Assembly (NCBI GenBank): GCA_963726125.1
Contig: CAVSBG010000019.1
Coordinates: forward strand, 238,250-302,249
Source: JAMXLO01 sp963726125
Lineage (GTDB): Bacteria > Pseudomonadota > Alphaproteobacteria > Acetobacterales > Acetobacteraceae
Reading direction: 5' to 3'
DNA length: 64,000 bases
The translations under genes and the position numbers were made by a program. The notes under the pieces were generated by a model. It did no database searches, had not been told where the DNA came from, and was given only the letters and a program-made list of their open reading frames with translations. Shown here in pieces: positions 44,794-53,008 of this stretch. Each line of letters begins with the position of its first letter. Position 1 is the first letter of the stretch.

Positions 44794-45330
44794 ATGGTGT
44801 CGCCTGCCTTTGAGATGGTGGCGCGCGGGGTGCGTGGCATTACGCACGCGACGCTTGCCATCGCCGCCACGTTGTTCTGCATCGCCCTCGCGGGCCTCGC
44901 GGGCGACATCGTGATGCGCTACCTTTTCAACTCCTCGATCCGCGGCATGCAGGAGGTCGTCAATCTCCTGTTCAGTTGGATCTACATGCTCGGTGTGGCG
45001 GCGCTCTATGCTCGCAAGGGCGACGCCGCGATCACTTTTGTCGCGCGCTCCTTGCCGTTGCGGCTACAGATCGTGCTGTCCGGGATCGTGGCGCTGATCA
45101 TCGCCGCCAGCATGACTGTGGTGATGGTGAAGACGATCGAACTGATCATGGCACAGACTTCGATCAGAAGTGCGGAGCTGGGCATTCCGGAGCCACTGCG
45201 GTTTGCACCACTCGCCATCGCGGCGGCGTGCGTGGCGCTCACCAGCCTGATCGATCTCTGGTCATGCGTACTGTGGGCCAGGTTCGGGGTGCGCCCAATG
45301 GTGTGGCGCGAGGCCGCGCACCTGATCTGA
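44794..45330 (+). CDS. dctQ: TRAP transporter small permease (DctQ)
   Basis: 178 residues from ATG 44794 (an upstream GTG in frame at 44758 overlaps dctM). Four membrane segments; the family pattern VMRYLFNSSIRGMQEVVNLL and YARKGDAAITFVARSLPLRL is clear. Acts with DctM as the membrane part of the importer. Confidence 0.9.
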   Translation: MVSPAFEMVARGVRGITHATLAIAATLFCIALAGLAGDIVMRYLFNSSIRGMQEVVNLLFSWIYMLGVAALYARKGDAAITFVARSLPLRLQIVLSGIVALIIAASMTVVMVKTIELIMAQTSIRSAELGIPEPLRFAPLAIAAACVALTSLIDLWSCVLWARFGVRPMVWREAAHLI

Positions 45331-45345
45331 GAGCGCCGGCAGGCG

Positions 45346-46284
45346 TTATCGTTTCTGGACCGGTACTGGAATGCCCGCGATCTTCACAGTAACGGCACCC
45401 AGGTGGTTGCGACTGGTGAAGTACAGCGTCTTCCAGTCATCGCCACCGAACCCCACGTTCGTCGTGGCCGGCGCGCCGTGCACGATGCGGCCCAGCCTCT
45501 TTCCCGCGGGGTCCATGATCCAGATGCCGCCCGCGCCGCCACAATAGACATTGCCCTCCGTATCCACCTTCATGCCGTCGGGGACACCTGGTTCTGGCCC
45601 ACGCAGGTCGGCAAACACGCGGTCTGTCTGTTTCGCCAATGTGCCGTTGGGCATCATATCAAACGCGCGGATGTGGCCGCGCCGCGAGTCATTGATGTAG
45701 AGCACCTTCTCGTCGGGTGAGAACGCGAGCCCGTTGGGTATGATGAAATCGGCGATCAGCAGCGTCAGCGAACCCAGGTCGGGGGTGACTCGATAGACAC
45801 CTGAGAATGTCAGGTCCCATTGCTCGGGCGCGGCCGGACTGGTCCACGGGTCGGTGAAGTAGATACAGCCGTCGGACTTCACCACGACATCGTTCGGGCG
45901 GTTCAGTTGGCGTCCCTGGAAGCTGTTCGCGATGACGGTGATGCTGCCGTCGAGTTCCTGTCTGGTGACCCGACGCGAATCATGCTCACACGCGAGCAGC
46001 CGACCTTGGAGGTCGCGGGTGAGGCCATTGGCTCGGTTGGTGGGTTCCTGGAACAGCGACACGCCGGTGCCGGGAAGGTACTTCATGCGCTTGTTGTTAT
46101 GGATGTCACTGAACAGCAGGTAGCCGCCTTCTTGCCACCAGAGCGGTCCCTCGGCCGGACCGTGCGAGCCACCGAAGCCATCGGCCAGGTGGTGAATTGG
46201 TTCGGTCAGGGAGATGATCCTGCCCAGCGCCGGATCCAATTGCTCGATCCTCTTGGGTGGTTGAGCAGGCGTGGCACCAGACAT
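45346..46284 (-). CDS. SMP-30/gluconolactonase-family protein
   Basis: 312 residues from ATG 46284, with GGGAGGG seven bases upstream. Six-bladed propeller features: the metal Glu in HGPAEGPLWWQEGG, LNRPNDVVVKSDGCIYFTDP (Asn ligand), IPNGLAFSPDEKVLYINDSR (Asn/Asp). Calcium-dependent hydrolysis of gluconolactone-type sugar lactones. Convergent with the TRAP genes and functionally of one theme with the two lactonase-like amidohydrolases. Confidence 0.9.
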   Translation of the reverse strand: MSGATPAQPPKRIEQLDPALGRIISLTEPIHHLADGFGGSHGPAEGPLWWQEGGYLLFSDIHNNKRMKYLPGTGVSLFQEPTNRANGLTRDLQGRLLACEHDSRRVTRQELDGSITVIANSFQGRQLNRPNDVVVKSDGCIYFTDPWTSPAAPEQWDLTFSGVYRVTPDLGSLTLLIADFIIPNGLAFSPDEKVLYINDSRRGHIRAFDMMPNGTLAKQTDRVFADLRGPEPGVPDGMKVDTEGNVYCGGAGGIWIMDPAGKRLGRIVHGAPATTNVGFGGDDWKTLYFTSRNHLGAVTVKIAGIPVPVQKR

Positions 46285-46485
46285 GGCGAACCCTCCCGTG
46301 GCGACGGTCATTTCTCGTTGCTGGAGACCGCCGTTCCTAGCGAAAGTAAGGCACGCAGAAATCGACGGGGCAAGCAGTGAACCCCCTGTGCCTCACCGTC
46401 GTGCAGGATGGCCACGCGTGGCTCAAACGCGAACAGGGCCGGCGCGGTGCCGGCCCTGTTCGCGCTTGCTGGCTATTGGCTGCGA

Positions 46486-46761
46486 TCAGCCCTGCGGGTT
46501 TGCGTTGCGCTGGGCAACCGCGTTGCCATTTTGGGTAAGGCCTGGCCACAAGGCCGAGGCAGCCTGCTGCTGCAGTTGTTGCACCCGTGCTTCCCGGGCT
46601 GCCGGCGTCATGGCGAACCATTCGGTCGCCGGGATCGTCGGATTACCGTTCGCTGCCTGCCATTCAAGCCCCCCGGCGGTGGGACCGCCCTCGCCTTCCG
46701 CAAAGGCAGTGCCCACGCCCAAGGCCACAACGGCAGCAGCGGCAAGTATCATGGTCTTCAT
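46486..46761 (-). CDS. Small secreted protein of unknown function
   Basis: 91 residues from ATG 46761 (GAGGAG upstream). Signal peptide MKTMILAAAAVVALGVGTAF-A, then a polar mature part of about 70 residues with TPAAREARVQQLQQQAASAL, a Gln-rich helix. No family recognised. Monocistronic; signal peptide and ribosome site make it a convincing small gene. Confidence 0.72.
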   Translation of the reverse strand: MKTMILAAAAVVALGVGTAFAEGEGGPTAGGLEWQAANGNPTIPATEWFAMTPAAREARVQQLQQQAASALWPGLTQNGNAVAQRNANPQG

Positions 46762-47222
46762 TGGTATTCTCCTCGTCTCCGGCCCCGTCGGTACTGCGGG
46801 ACTCTTGGGGGCCATCGTCGACGGGTTGGGTCAGAATGACTGTCCGCCGGCGATGGGCTGGGAGATGGACCTCGCTCGTTGGAAAAATAATCCGGCTTTT
46901 GCTGCAGTCATTTTTGCGCGAAGCGCGGGAATAAGGGCTTGTGGCGGCGTGTGCGCAAGTCAGCGCAGCGGAGATGGCGGGTGTCGGACAGTTTCACCCC
47001 CTCCCTGCCCCTCCCCCGCTTTGCGGGAGAGGGGATTAGTTTGTTAGCGGTGGGCGCGAATCTGGCGACGGGAGCCGCCAAAGAGGAGGGACCGGTCCCC
47101 CCTCTGCGCAACCTCCGCGCCCTCTGTGGTAAAAGACACGGCTGCAAGCAGCACACCTTGAGCAAGACCCGCACTCACAGGTTTCACTTCCCAACCGCCC
47201 CCCGCCCCTCCACCTTGGGGCC
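46762..47222. other. Intergenic region with GC hairpin and half-repeat
   Basis: No gene seen. At 47008-47034 a C-rich and a G-rich strand (CCCCTCCCCCGC / GCGGGAGAGGGG) form a 12-bp stem with one mismatch; at about 47104-47132 lies ACCTCCGCGCCCTCTGTGG, which resembles one arm of the GGCACAGAGG-type palindrome at 61712-61804 without its partner. Probably a degraded dispersed repeat plus the promoter of the acylase gene. Confidence 0.5.
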
Positions 47223-49535
47223 ATGCGCGCCCTGTTCCGGTTGGTACGCCGCCTGCTGAGCGGCCTCGGCTTCCTCGTGATGCTGATTGCCGCCCTGGTC
47301 TCGGGCGTCCTCTGGCTGACCCTTCCGCCGCGTTCGCAACAGGCGCGCATCCCCGGCCTTACCGGTCCGGTCGACATCGGCTTCGACGCCGATGGCATTC
47401 CCCGCATCCGCGCCGCCACCGAGCTTGACGCCGCCGCCGCCCTCGGCTTCGTCCACGCCCGGGACCGGCTGTTCCAGATGGACCTGATGCGGCGCGCCGC
47501 CTCCGGCCGCCTGTCAGAGATCGCCGGCCCGGCCACCTTGGGCTACGACCGCACCATGCGAACCCTCGGCCTGCGCCGCCGAGCGTTGGAGGACTACGCC
47601 GCCCTGCCACCGGAGACCCGCGCCGTGCTGGAGGCGTATGCTCGCGGCGCCAATGCCTGGATCGCCGCCAAGGGCCGCTTCAGTGCCCCGGAATTCCTGG
47701 TCCTTGGCACGCCGGAACCGTGGGAGCCGGCCGACAGCCTGCTGTGGGGCGAGACCATGGGGCTCTGGCTGTCGCTCAATTACCGCACTGAGCTGTCCCG
47801 CCAGTCGCTCGCCGGCCGCTTCCCGCAGCAGGTGATCGACGATTTGTGGCCGTCAGCGCCCGGCGACGGCCGCCCGGACGCCGGACCCGCGCTCCGGCAC
47901 GCGCAGGCCGAAATCGCCCGCACCCTGGCGCAGATCCTGCCTCGGTTCCCTGATCCTTATACGCTGCCGGAATCCGCCTCGAACGAGTGGGCGGTGGACG
48001 GCCGCCACACCGCCACCGGCGCCCCCTTGCTCGCCGGCGACCCGCACCTCGCCTTCGGCTTCCCTGGCATCTGGTACCTTGCCCGCATCGACACGCCCCA
48101 GAGCACGCTTGTCGGCGCTACTGCCCCAGGCGTGCCATTCCTGGTGCTCGGCCATAACGGCCGCATCGCCTGGACCTTCACCACCACCGGCGCCGACGTG
48201 CAGGACATCTTCATCGAGACCCCCGCGCCCGACGGCCAGTACCAGACCCCCGAGGGACCGCGCCCCTTCACTCTCCACCAGGAGCGCATCAAGGTCCGCG
48301 GCGAGCCCGACCAGATCCTGAATGTCCGGGAAACCCGCCATGGTCCGGTGATCAGCGACCTGACCGGGTCCGATGGCCCGCTGCTGGCGGTGCAGATGGC
48401 CAACCTCGCCCCGGGCAACACCGCTGCCGCTGGCCTGCTGGCGCTCAACCACGCCCAGGACATCGACCAGGCCGGCAAGGCCGCGGCCCTGATCACCGCG
48501 CCGGTCCAGAACCTGCTGGTCGCCGACAGGCAGCGCATCGCGCTCTACGTCACCGGTCGCGTCCCGATCCGCCGAGCCGGCGACGGCGCGGCTCCGGTTC
48601 CCGGCGACGGCTCCCACGACTGGGTCGGCTGGGCGTCCGGCGAGCAGCTTCCGCACTACGTCGCCCCCGAGAGTGGCCGCCTGGTCAACGCCAACGACCG
48701 CATCGCTCCGCCCGATTTTCCGGTGTTCCTCGGGCGGGACTGGTTCGCCGATTGGCGGACCCGGCGCATCCGCGAGCTGCTCGACCGCTCCGAAAGGCTG
48801 GCCCCGGCTGACTTCGCCCGGATGCAGGTGGACGTGCAATCCAGCTTTGCCCGCCAGATCCTGCCGGTGCTGCTCGGCGTGCCGACGACCGACGATACCG
48901 CGCGCCGCGCGCTGGCCCTGCTGCACGACTGGGACGCGACCATGACGATCGACGCCCCGCAGCCGCTGATCTTCAACGCCTGGATCGCGTGGTTCTACGG
49001 CGCCGTGCTGGCGAAGGCTGGCATCGACACCGGCGACGGCGGGCCTCTCCCCGACTTCGTCGCGCATGTGCTGAGCCCGGCTGGAGCGCATTGGTGCAAT
49101 GGCGACTGCACGAAGCTGCTGCAATCCTCGCTCGCCGATGCGCTCCGCGACCTCGTCGAGCGCTTCGGTGATGACCCGGCCAAGTGGCGCTGGGGCGCGG
49201 CGCATCCCGCCACCTTTGCCCACCCGCTGCTGCGCGCGATCCCGGTCCTGAACCGCCTGGGCACCTTCGCGATCCCCAGCCCCGGCGACGACACCACCGT
49301 CGATCGAGGCGGTCCGGTCTACAAACAGTTTCAATCCGTGCACGGAGCGGAGTATCGAGGGGTTTATGACCTCGCGGACCTCGATCGCTCGCTGTTCATG
49401 CTGGCGCCCGGCCAGTCGGGCAACCTGTTGTCTCGCCATGCCGGCGATTTTCTCACGCGCTGGCGGGATGGAGGAACGATCACACTCGGCCGGACGCTCG
49501 ATGCCCCCACGGCCACCATCCGGCTGACGCCATGA
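47223..49535 (+). CDS. Penicillin acylase family protein (Ntn hydrolase)
   Basis: 770 residues. An N-terminal membrane anchor or signal (FLVMLIAALVSGVLWLTLP) is followed by the small-chain region (DADGIPRIRAATELDAAAAL, RDRLFQMDLMRRAASGRLSE) and the autoproteolysis site ASNEWAVDG, where S253 becomes the N-terminal nucleophile of the large chain; LAGDPHLAFGFPGIWYLARI and LGHNGRIAWTFTTTGADVQD follow. Such enzymes hydrolyse amides such as acyl-homoserine lactones or beta-lactam side chains in the periplasm. Overlaps the RDD gene by ATGA. Confidence 0.93.
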   Translation: MRALFRLVRRLLSGLGFLVMLIAALVSGVLWLTLPPRSQQARIPGLTGPVDIGFDADGIPRIRAATELDAAAALGFVHARDRLFQMDLMRRAASGRLSEIAGPATLGYDRTMRTLGLRRRALEDYAALPPETRAVLEAYARGANAWIAAKGRFSAPEFLVLGTPEPWEPADSLLWGETMGLWLSLNYRTELSRQSLAGRFPQQVIDDLWPSAPGDGRPDAGPALRHAQAEIARTLAQILPRFPDPYTLPESASNEWAVDGRHTATGAPLLAGDPHLAFGFPGIWYLARIDTPQSTLVGATAPGVPFLVLGHNGRIAWTFTTTGADVQDIFIETPAPDGQYQTPEGPRPFTLHQERIKVRGEPDQILNVRETRHGPVISDLTGSDGPLLAVQMANLAPGNTAAAGLLALNHAQDIDQAGKAAALITAPVQNLLVADRQRIALYVTGRVPIRRAGDGAAPVPGDGSHDWVGWASGEQLPHYVAPESGRLVNANDRIAPPDFPVFLGRDWFADWRTRRIRELLDRSERLAPADFARMQVDVQSSFARQILPVLLGVPTTDDTARRALALLHDWDATMTIDAPQPLIFNAWIAWFYGAVLAKAGIDTGDGGPLPDFVAHVLSPAGAHWCNGDCTKLLQSSLADALRDLVERFGDDPAKWRWGAAHPATFAHPLLRAIPVLNRLGTFAIPSPGDDTTVDRGGPVYKQFQSVHGAEYRGVYDLADLDRSLFMLAPGQSGNLLSRHAGDFLTRWRDGGTITLGRTLDAPTATIRLTP

Positions 49536-50029
49536 TCTACCGCCCGCCCTATCCGAGCGAAGCCTACCGGGACGATGACTGGCTGACCGAGGGCGTGCTG
49601 TCGCGCCGTGTGTTCGCGTGGCTGATCGACATGCTGCTGATTGGGCTGATCGTCGGCGCGCTGTGGTTCGTGCTGCTGCTGTTCGGGCTGCTGACGCTCG
49701 GGTTCGGCTTCTCGCTGTTTGCCGTGCTGCCGTTCGTTCCCTTCGCGTATCACTTTCTGTTGGTCGCCGGTTCGTCCGCCACACTCGGCCAGCAGGCGCT
49801 CGGCCTTGTGGTGCGCCGGAATGATGACCTCGGTCCACCTTCGGCGTTGCAGGCGCTGATCTACACGGTGCTGTTCTACCTGACGCTCGCCACCACCGGG
49901 CTGCTGCTGCTGGTCGCGCTGTTCACCATCCGCAAGCGGGCGCTGCACGATCTGGCCAGCGGGCTTGTGGTTATTCGCGAACGGGCGTTGACCCGCGGCG
50001 TCGGCTCCTGGAACATGCAGGGCGGATGA
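49532..50029 (+). CDS. RDD-family membrane protein
   Basis: 165 residues. VLSRRVFAWLIDMLLIGLIV carries the family Arg and Asp residues; two to three further membrane segments and ATLGQQALGLVVRRND follow, which is the RDD pattern. Function of the family is uncertain (transport or membrane homeostasis). Coupled by overlap on both sides, to the acylase and to bpt. Confidence 0.88.
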   Translation: MIYRPPYPSEAYRDDDWLTEGVLSRRVFAWLIDMLLIGLIVGALWFVLLLFGLLTLGFGFSLFAVLPFVPFAYHFLLVAGSSATLGQQALGLVVRRNDDLGPPSALQALIYTVLFYLTLATTGLLLLVALFTIRKRALHDLASGLVVIRERALTRGVGSWNMQGG

Positions 50030-50814
50030 GCTACAAACCCCCGCGCCGGCCGCAGTTCTTCTACACGACGGCCCCCCTGCCCTGCCCCTATCTGGCCGGC
50101 CGGACCGAACGCAAGGTGGTCACCGAGATCACTGGCCCCGACGCGGACGCCCTGCACGACCGCCTGTCCCGCGCCGGCTTCCGCCGCAGCCACAACATCG
50201 CCTATGCGCCGGTCTGTCCGTCGTGCCAGGCGTGCGTGCCGATCCGCATTCCGGTCGCCAGTTTCCAGCCTGACCGCACGCTGCGGAAGATCTGGCGCGC
50301 CAACGGGTTGCTGGAAGGCTTCGAAGTTCCGGCCCGTGCGACCGCCGAACAGTTCCAACTGTTCCAGCGTTACCAGCAGGCGCGCCACGGCGAGGGCGAC
50401 ATGGCCACCATGAGTTTTTACGATTATCGCGCCATGGTGGAGGATACGCCGATCGAGACCTTCATTGTGGAGTTCCGCGATCCTGATGATCGGATGGTCA
50501 GCGCATGCCTCGCGGATAAGCTGGGGGATGGGCTGTCCGCGGTGTACAGCTTCTTCGCGCCTGTGCTGGAGCGCCGCTCGCTGGGCACCCATGCGATCCT
50601 TTGGCTGATCGAACGTGCCCGCTCGCTTGGGCTGCCTTACGTGTATCTCGGGTATTGGGTCCCTGAGAGCCGCAAGATGGCCTATAAATCGCGCTTCCGC
50701 CCCGCCGAGATCCTGCTCAGCGGCACCTGGCGCATGCTGACCGAGGCAGATGTCGCGGGCGATGCGGACGCGGCGACACAGCGTGCGACGCTGATGCAGG
50801 AATCTGCGAACTGA
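50026..50814 (+). CDS. bpt: Aspartate/glutamate leucyltransferase (Bpt, N-degron pathway)
   Basis: 262 residues, ATGA overlap with the RDD gene. FYTTAPLPCPYLAGRTERKV, the Cys-rich CPSCQACVPIRI, GFRRSHNIAYAPVC, and the acetyltransferase-like half with GLPYVYLGYWVPESRKMAYK and SRFRPAEIL are diagnostic of Bpt/ATE enzymes. It adds Leu from Leu-tRNA to N-terminal Asp or Glu, marking proteins for ClpS/ClpAP; clpS lies 10 kb away at 60228-60533. Confidence 0.93.
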   Translation: MSYKPPRRPQFFYTTAPLPCPYLAGRTERKVVTEITGPDADALHDRLSRAGFRRSHNIAYAPVCPSCQACVPIRIPVASFQPDRTLRKIWRANGLLEGFEVPARATAEQFQLFQRYQQARHGEGDMATMSFYDYRAMVEDTPIETFIVEFRDPDDRMVSACLADKLGDGLSAVYSFFAPVLERRSLGTHAILWLIERARSLGLPYVYLGYWVPESRKMAYKSRFRPAEILLSGTWRMLTEADVAGDADAATQRATLMQESAN

Positions 50815-50825
50815 GGGAGGCGACG

Positions 50826-51587
50826 GTGGCGTTCGACGAGCAGGCGGCGATCGACAGCTTCTGGGCGGCCCGCGCGCGCGGCGAGTATTTCCCGCCCGAA
50901 TGGTTCGACCGACTGACGCTCGATCAGGCGTATCACATTCAACTCGGCCAGATCGCCCGCCGGTGCGCCGCCGGCGAGCGGCAGATCGGCTGGAAGGTCG
51001 GGCTGACCGCGCCCGCCATTCAGCAGCAGTTTGGTTTCCATGAGCCAGTGTTCGGCTGTATCCTGGACAGCAAGCCGTCGGGGCATGTGTTTGCGCGCGA
51101 TGAGCTGATCAAGCCTGGGTTTGAATCCGAACTGTGCCTGCGCGTTGCCCGGCCACTGAGCGGCGAGGTCAGCATGGCGGCGGCGCGCGATGCGATCGAC
51201 CAGGTGTATCCGTCGCTCGAGATCATCGAGACACGTGGTGATTTTACTGCGCAGATCGCGCTGGCACTGGCCGATAATGCGCAGCAGAAGACTGTGGTGC
51301 TGGGCGAGCCGGTGGCGCTCGGGGGGCTGGCATTGGAGGCTATCGAGGCCACGGTGGAGATCAATGGCGCCAAGGTCGCGACGGGACGCGGCGATGCGGT
51401 GCTGGGCAATCCGCTGAGTTCGGTGATCTGGCTGGCGCGGAAGCTGACCGAGTTCGGCCGCGGCATCCGGGCGGGCGATCTGATCATGAGCGGCTCGTTC
51501 ACGCGGCAGTTCCCGATCGAGCCGGGCGATCAGGTGCGGGTGGATTTCGCTGGGGTTGGGGCGGTGCGGACAGAGATGCGGGGTTGA
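50826..51587 (+). CDS. 2-Keto-4-pentenoate hydratase-like protein (FAH/MhpD family)
   Basis: 253 residues, GTG start with GAGGGAGG upstream. IGWKVGLTAPAIQQQFGFHE, FGCILDSKPSG, ESELCLRVARPLSG (metal-binding ExE) and PSLEIIETRG are the MhpD/hydratase pattern. Members hydrate 2-hydroxypenta-2,4-dienoates or decarboxylate oxalocrotonate in aromatic meta-cleavage. No ring-cleavage gene lies nearby, so its job here is unclear. 11 bp after bpt. Confidence 0.87.
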   Translation: MAFDEQAAIDSFWAARARGEYFPPEWFDRLTLDQAYHIQLGQIARRCAAGERQIGWKVGLTAPAIQQQFGFHEPVFGCILDSKPSGHVFARDELIKPGFESELCLRVARPLSGEVSMAAARDAIDQVYPSLEIIETRGDFTAQIALALADNAQQKTVVLGEPVALGGLALEAIEATVEINGAKVATGRGDAVLGNPLSSVIWLARKLTEFGRGIRAGDLIMSGSFTRQFPIEPGDQVRVDFAGVGAVRTEMRG

Positions 51588-51612
51588 GCGTCCGGCTCAG
51601 TTGTGATGTCGG

Positions 51613-52419
51613 TCACACAAGGATCTTCTTGCTTGTCAAGCTGCTAGCCCCGAGCGCTCGCAACATCGCCGTCAGTAGTTCCCCCACCCTCACCCGATAT
51701 CTCTCAATCGCTACTGGCGGCGAGGCAGTCTTGCGAAAGGTCACGTTAATCCAGCTGGGTCTTGAATTGTCGACGACAATATCGGCGTACTGGGCGAAAT
51801 GCTTGTTCGCATTGATCGTGTGCGACTTATTCCAGATAATGAAATCGCCGTCGGAGCTATCAAAGTTCCACTGATGCAGTCCAACGTACTGGCCGTGTTC
51901 TGCCTCGTTGATGACGTGTGACAAGACAATTTGGCCGCCTGGCTTCAGAACCAGCAGCATCTCTTCGATGCCGCGGACGGGTTCGAAGGAGTGGTCCAAC
52001 GCATTTCGGCAATGCACCACATCGAACTCGTCGAGAGAAAAGAAAGCCGACAGATCCTCAGCAAATCCAAGCTGCGTCGGCACCGGGCAACTTACACCGT
52101 GCTTTGCGATGAGCTCGGCGTAGAATGGCGCGAGCGGATCGCAGGCAGTAAGTTCGACCCGACGACCTCGATGATAAAAACCGAGGCATGTCAACGGTCC
52201 TGAACCGACATCCAGCACACGGACAGGGCCATTGTCGACTTCGCAAAGAAGCCAGGGCTCGATCTCGCGGTGCGGATCTAACCGGCTCTGGAAGTCATCC
52301 GGCCACTGAAGTCCTTGAGTGGCCAGCCACTGGTCCCAGAAATGCAGTTCACCGTCCAGGCCAGACACCCAGACAGCCAGTTGCTGAGCTAGTGCCATCT
52401 GGTCTGTTGATTCGGTCAT
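51613..52419 (-). CDS. Class I SAM-dependent methyltransferase
   Basis: 268 residues from ATG 52419 (GGGGAA upstream; another ATG at 52440 is possible). SAM motif VRVLDVGSGPLTCLGF, ELTACDPLAPFYAELI, FDVVHCRNALDHSFEPVRGI and LLVLKPGGQIVLSHV. It begins a segment with lower GC feel that includes a glycosyltransferase, a sulfotransferase and another methyltransferase, so it may modify a surface glycan. Substrate unknown. Confidence 0.85.
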   Translation of the reverse strand: MTESTDQMALAQQLAVWVSGLDGELHFWDQWLATQGLQWPDDFQSRLDPHREIEPWLLCEVDNGPVRVLDVGSGPLTCLGFYHRGRRVELTACDPLAPFYAELIAKHGVSCPVPTQLGFAEDLSAFFSLDEFDVVHCRNALDHSFEPVRGIEEMLLVLKPGGQIVLSHVINEAEHGQYVGLHQWNFDSSDGDFIIWNKSHTINANKHFAQYADIVVDNSRPSWINVTFRKTASPPVAIERYRVRVGELLTAMLRALGASSLTSKKILV

Positions 52420-53008
52420 CGGTTCCCCACGATCATCCATGCCTCGGTGGCAGCACAGGGCCTTGATCCGCTAGATGGCGGCTTACATCCCATTCTGCCA
52501 ACACTTATTTCAGTTCCTAGAGCCACGCGCATTAACTCATCCTTAATGCCATTCAGCCTTCAGTTGGTGCATTCTTAGTCTTAGCGCGCGGGAACGGAGG
52601 CGTTGGTGCTGGGCGGGCGACAGACGATCGGACGTTCGCGCCACATATCAGCGGCGACACCACATGGCACTTTATGATGCATCGAAATCTTACGTCGTGC
52701 GGGAGACGTCGGATGCCACAAGAGTAGGCGGAGCCACATTGAACGGGACAGACGCTCCTATCGACTTTGATGAGGCCGACATCTCATGGACGATCTGGAC
52801 GACCGCGAAGCCATGCACGATGGTGAGCCCACCAGTCCGATCACTACCTCCGACACGGATCGCTCGAACGCCATCCCCCACGTGTTGGGACGCTCCACTG
52901 GGTGACGGATCCACAGAGCCTTCAGTCCATCCCCACTTGAGTAGCGGTCGTCGTTAACCATTCATTCATCCCTGGCTCAATAGGTTCAGCGGAAACTCAT
53001 CTGCAACG
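52420..53008. other. Intergenic region before the glycosyltransferase gene
   Basis: About 590 bp, visibly less GC-rich than the flanks in parts (for example 52501-52580). Short open frames exist on both strands (one of 97 codons at 52664-52957) but none has a ribosome site or family likeness, so I call no gene. It separates a minus-strand methyltransferase gene from plus-strand genes and should hold two divergent promoters. Confidence 0.45.

Noticed and set aside
47853..49838. Very long open frame on the minus strand opposite the penicillin acylase gene (661 codons)
   Set aside because: It is low-complexity Arg/Gln/Gly-rich sequence with no family likeness and lies antisense to a clear enzyme; a GC-rich codon shadow.
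52664..52957. Possible 97-residue gene in the gap before the glycosyltransferase
   Set aside because: No Shine-Dalgarno sequence, no family likeness, and a comparable frame on the other strand; kept only as a note in the intergenic entry.
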